A stretch of 45,058 bases of DNA from Planctomycetaceae bacterium. Its GTDB lineage: Bacteria; Planctomycetota; UBA1135; GCA-002686595. This document shows, piece after piece, positions 44,604 through 45,058 of the stretch. The translations under genes were made by a program, and so were the position numbers. The first letter of the stretch is position 1, and every line of letters starts with the position of its first letter. Location of the stretch: contig WYBT01000010.1 in assembly GCA_011525785.1 (NCBI GenBank), positions 1-45,058 on the forward strand. Reading direction: 5' to 3'. Under the pieces are notes generated by a model that saw only the letters and a list, made by a program, of their open reading frames with translations, was not told the origin of the DNA and made no database searches.

Positions 44604-45058
44604 ATGACCAACGCAGTCGATTTCAGCGAGAAGATCCCCAACAACGTCGACCTCGCTTCCGACAAGCGCCTGCAGCGCGCTTTGGAAGCTTGGCAGCCGA
44701 ACTACCTCGATTGGTGGTGCTCGGTCGGGCCGACGGACTTCAACACCAAGGACGTGTACCTGCGCACCGCGGTCAACGTCGGCGCCGACGGCTGGGCCAA
44801 GTTCGGCTACGTGAAGATGCCCGACTACCGCTGGGGCATCCTGCTCGCGCCGAAGGAAGAAGGCCGCACGGTCGGCTTCGGCGATCACTTCGGCGAGCCC
44901 GCCTGGCAGCAAGTCCCCGGCGAGTACCGCAACTGGCTGCGGCGCCTGATCGTCACGCAGGCCGACACCGAGCCCGCGAGCGTCGAGCAGCAGCGCCTGC
45001 TCGGCCACACCGCGCCCTCGCTCTACGACATGCGCAACCTGTTCCAGGTGAACGTCGA
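44604..45058 (+). CDS. boxB: Benzoyl-CoA 2,3-epoxidase, BoxB subunit (3' truncated by window)
   Basis: BoxB is the di-iron oxygenase component that epoxidises benzoyl-CoA using electrons from BoxA. The ATG at 44604 follows an AAGGGA ribosome site and the frame is open to the window edge (151 codons). K-I-P-N-N-V-D-L-A, R-A-L-E-A-W-Q-P-N-Y-L-D-W-W and M-P-D-Y-R-W-G-I are family hallmarks. The iron ligands lie beyond the window. boxA is probably further downstream, which cannot be seen. Confidence 0.95.
   Translation, partial: MTNAVDFSEKIPNNVDLASDKRLQRALEAWQPNYLDWWCSVGPTDFNTKDVYLRTAVNVGADGWAKFGYVKMPDYRWGILLAPKEEGRTVGFGDHFGEPAWQQVPGEYRNWLRRLIVTQADTEPASVEQQRLLGHTAPSLYDMRNLFQVNV

Overview
The window is very GC-rich, tightly packed bacterial chromosomal DNA. 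It has no rRNA, tRNA, insertion sequence or CRISPR array that I can see. Several features suggest a Planctomycetota-like (or similarly deep-branching, large-genome) bacterium: a lipoprotein di-heme cytochrome c heading a caa3-type cytochrome oxidase operon, a MoxR/DUF58/BatA-like/VWA membrane-protein island with a gliding-type ABC exporter, a GT3-type glycogen synthase, and long carboxypeptidase-regulatory-like repeat proteins. This assignment is inference from gene content only.

Layout. 1-173 is the 3' end of an unknown gene and 183-1403 (-) is a YgfZ-type folate-binding protein. 1649-9576 (+) is a respiratory operon: di-heme cytochrome c, oxidase subunits II and I, heme A synthase, heme O synthase, subunits III and IV, a DUF420 membrane protein, and a small exported membrane protein whose frame contains a UGA. 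Eleven bases after that UGA there is a hairpin with a GGUC loop, and the UGA would complete a U-x-x-C motif. I read this last gene as a selenoprotein that would otherwise be missed or annotated as a 36-residue fragment. 9720-15185 holds an exported protein of unknown function, a SUMF1/FGE-like protein, a response regulator with an HD-GYP output domain, and an RluA-family pseudouridine synthase.

15256-25731 is a leftward alpha-glucan (glycogen) metabolism cluster: debranching enzyme, GT4 glycosyltransferase, GH57 amylase, and a giant fusion of GT3 glycogen synthase to GT35 phosphorylase. A rightward TIR-domain gene, probably an antiphage effector, sits between the GT4 and GH57 genes and splits the cluster. 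25842-30510 (+) encodes a BatA-like and a double-VWA membrane protein. A leftward operon (41756 down to 30579) converges on it: repeat protein, coiled-coil membrane protein, MoxR ATPase, exported membrane protein, ABC ATPase, ABC permease and DUF58 protein, mostly joined by 4-base ATGA overlaps. The coiled-coil gene is interrupted by an in-frame UGA, with what looks like the rest of the same protein continuing in frame.

The right end (42038-45058) is the start of an aerobic benzoyl-CoA (box) pathway cluster: divergent boxR repressor, boxC lyase, and the 5' end of boxB epoxidase. An AT-rich palindrome between boxR and boxC carries candidate -10 boxes for both directions.
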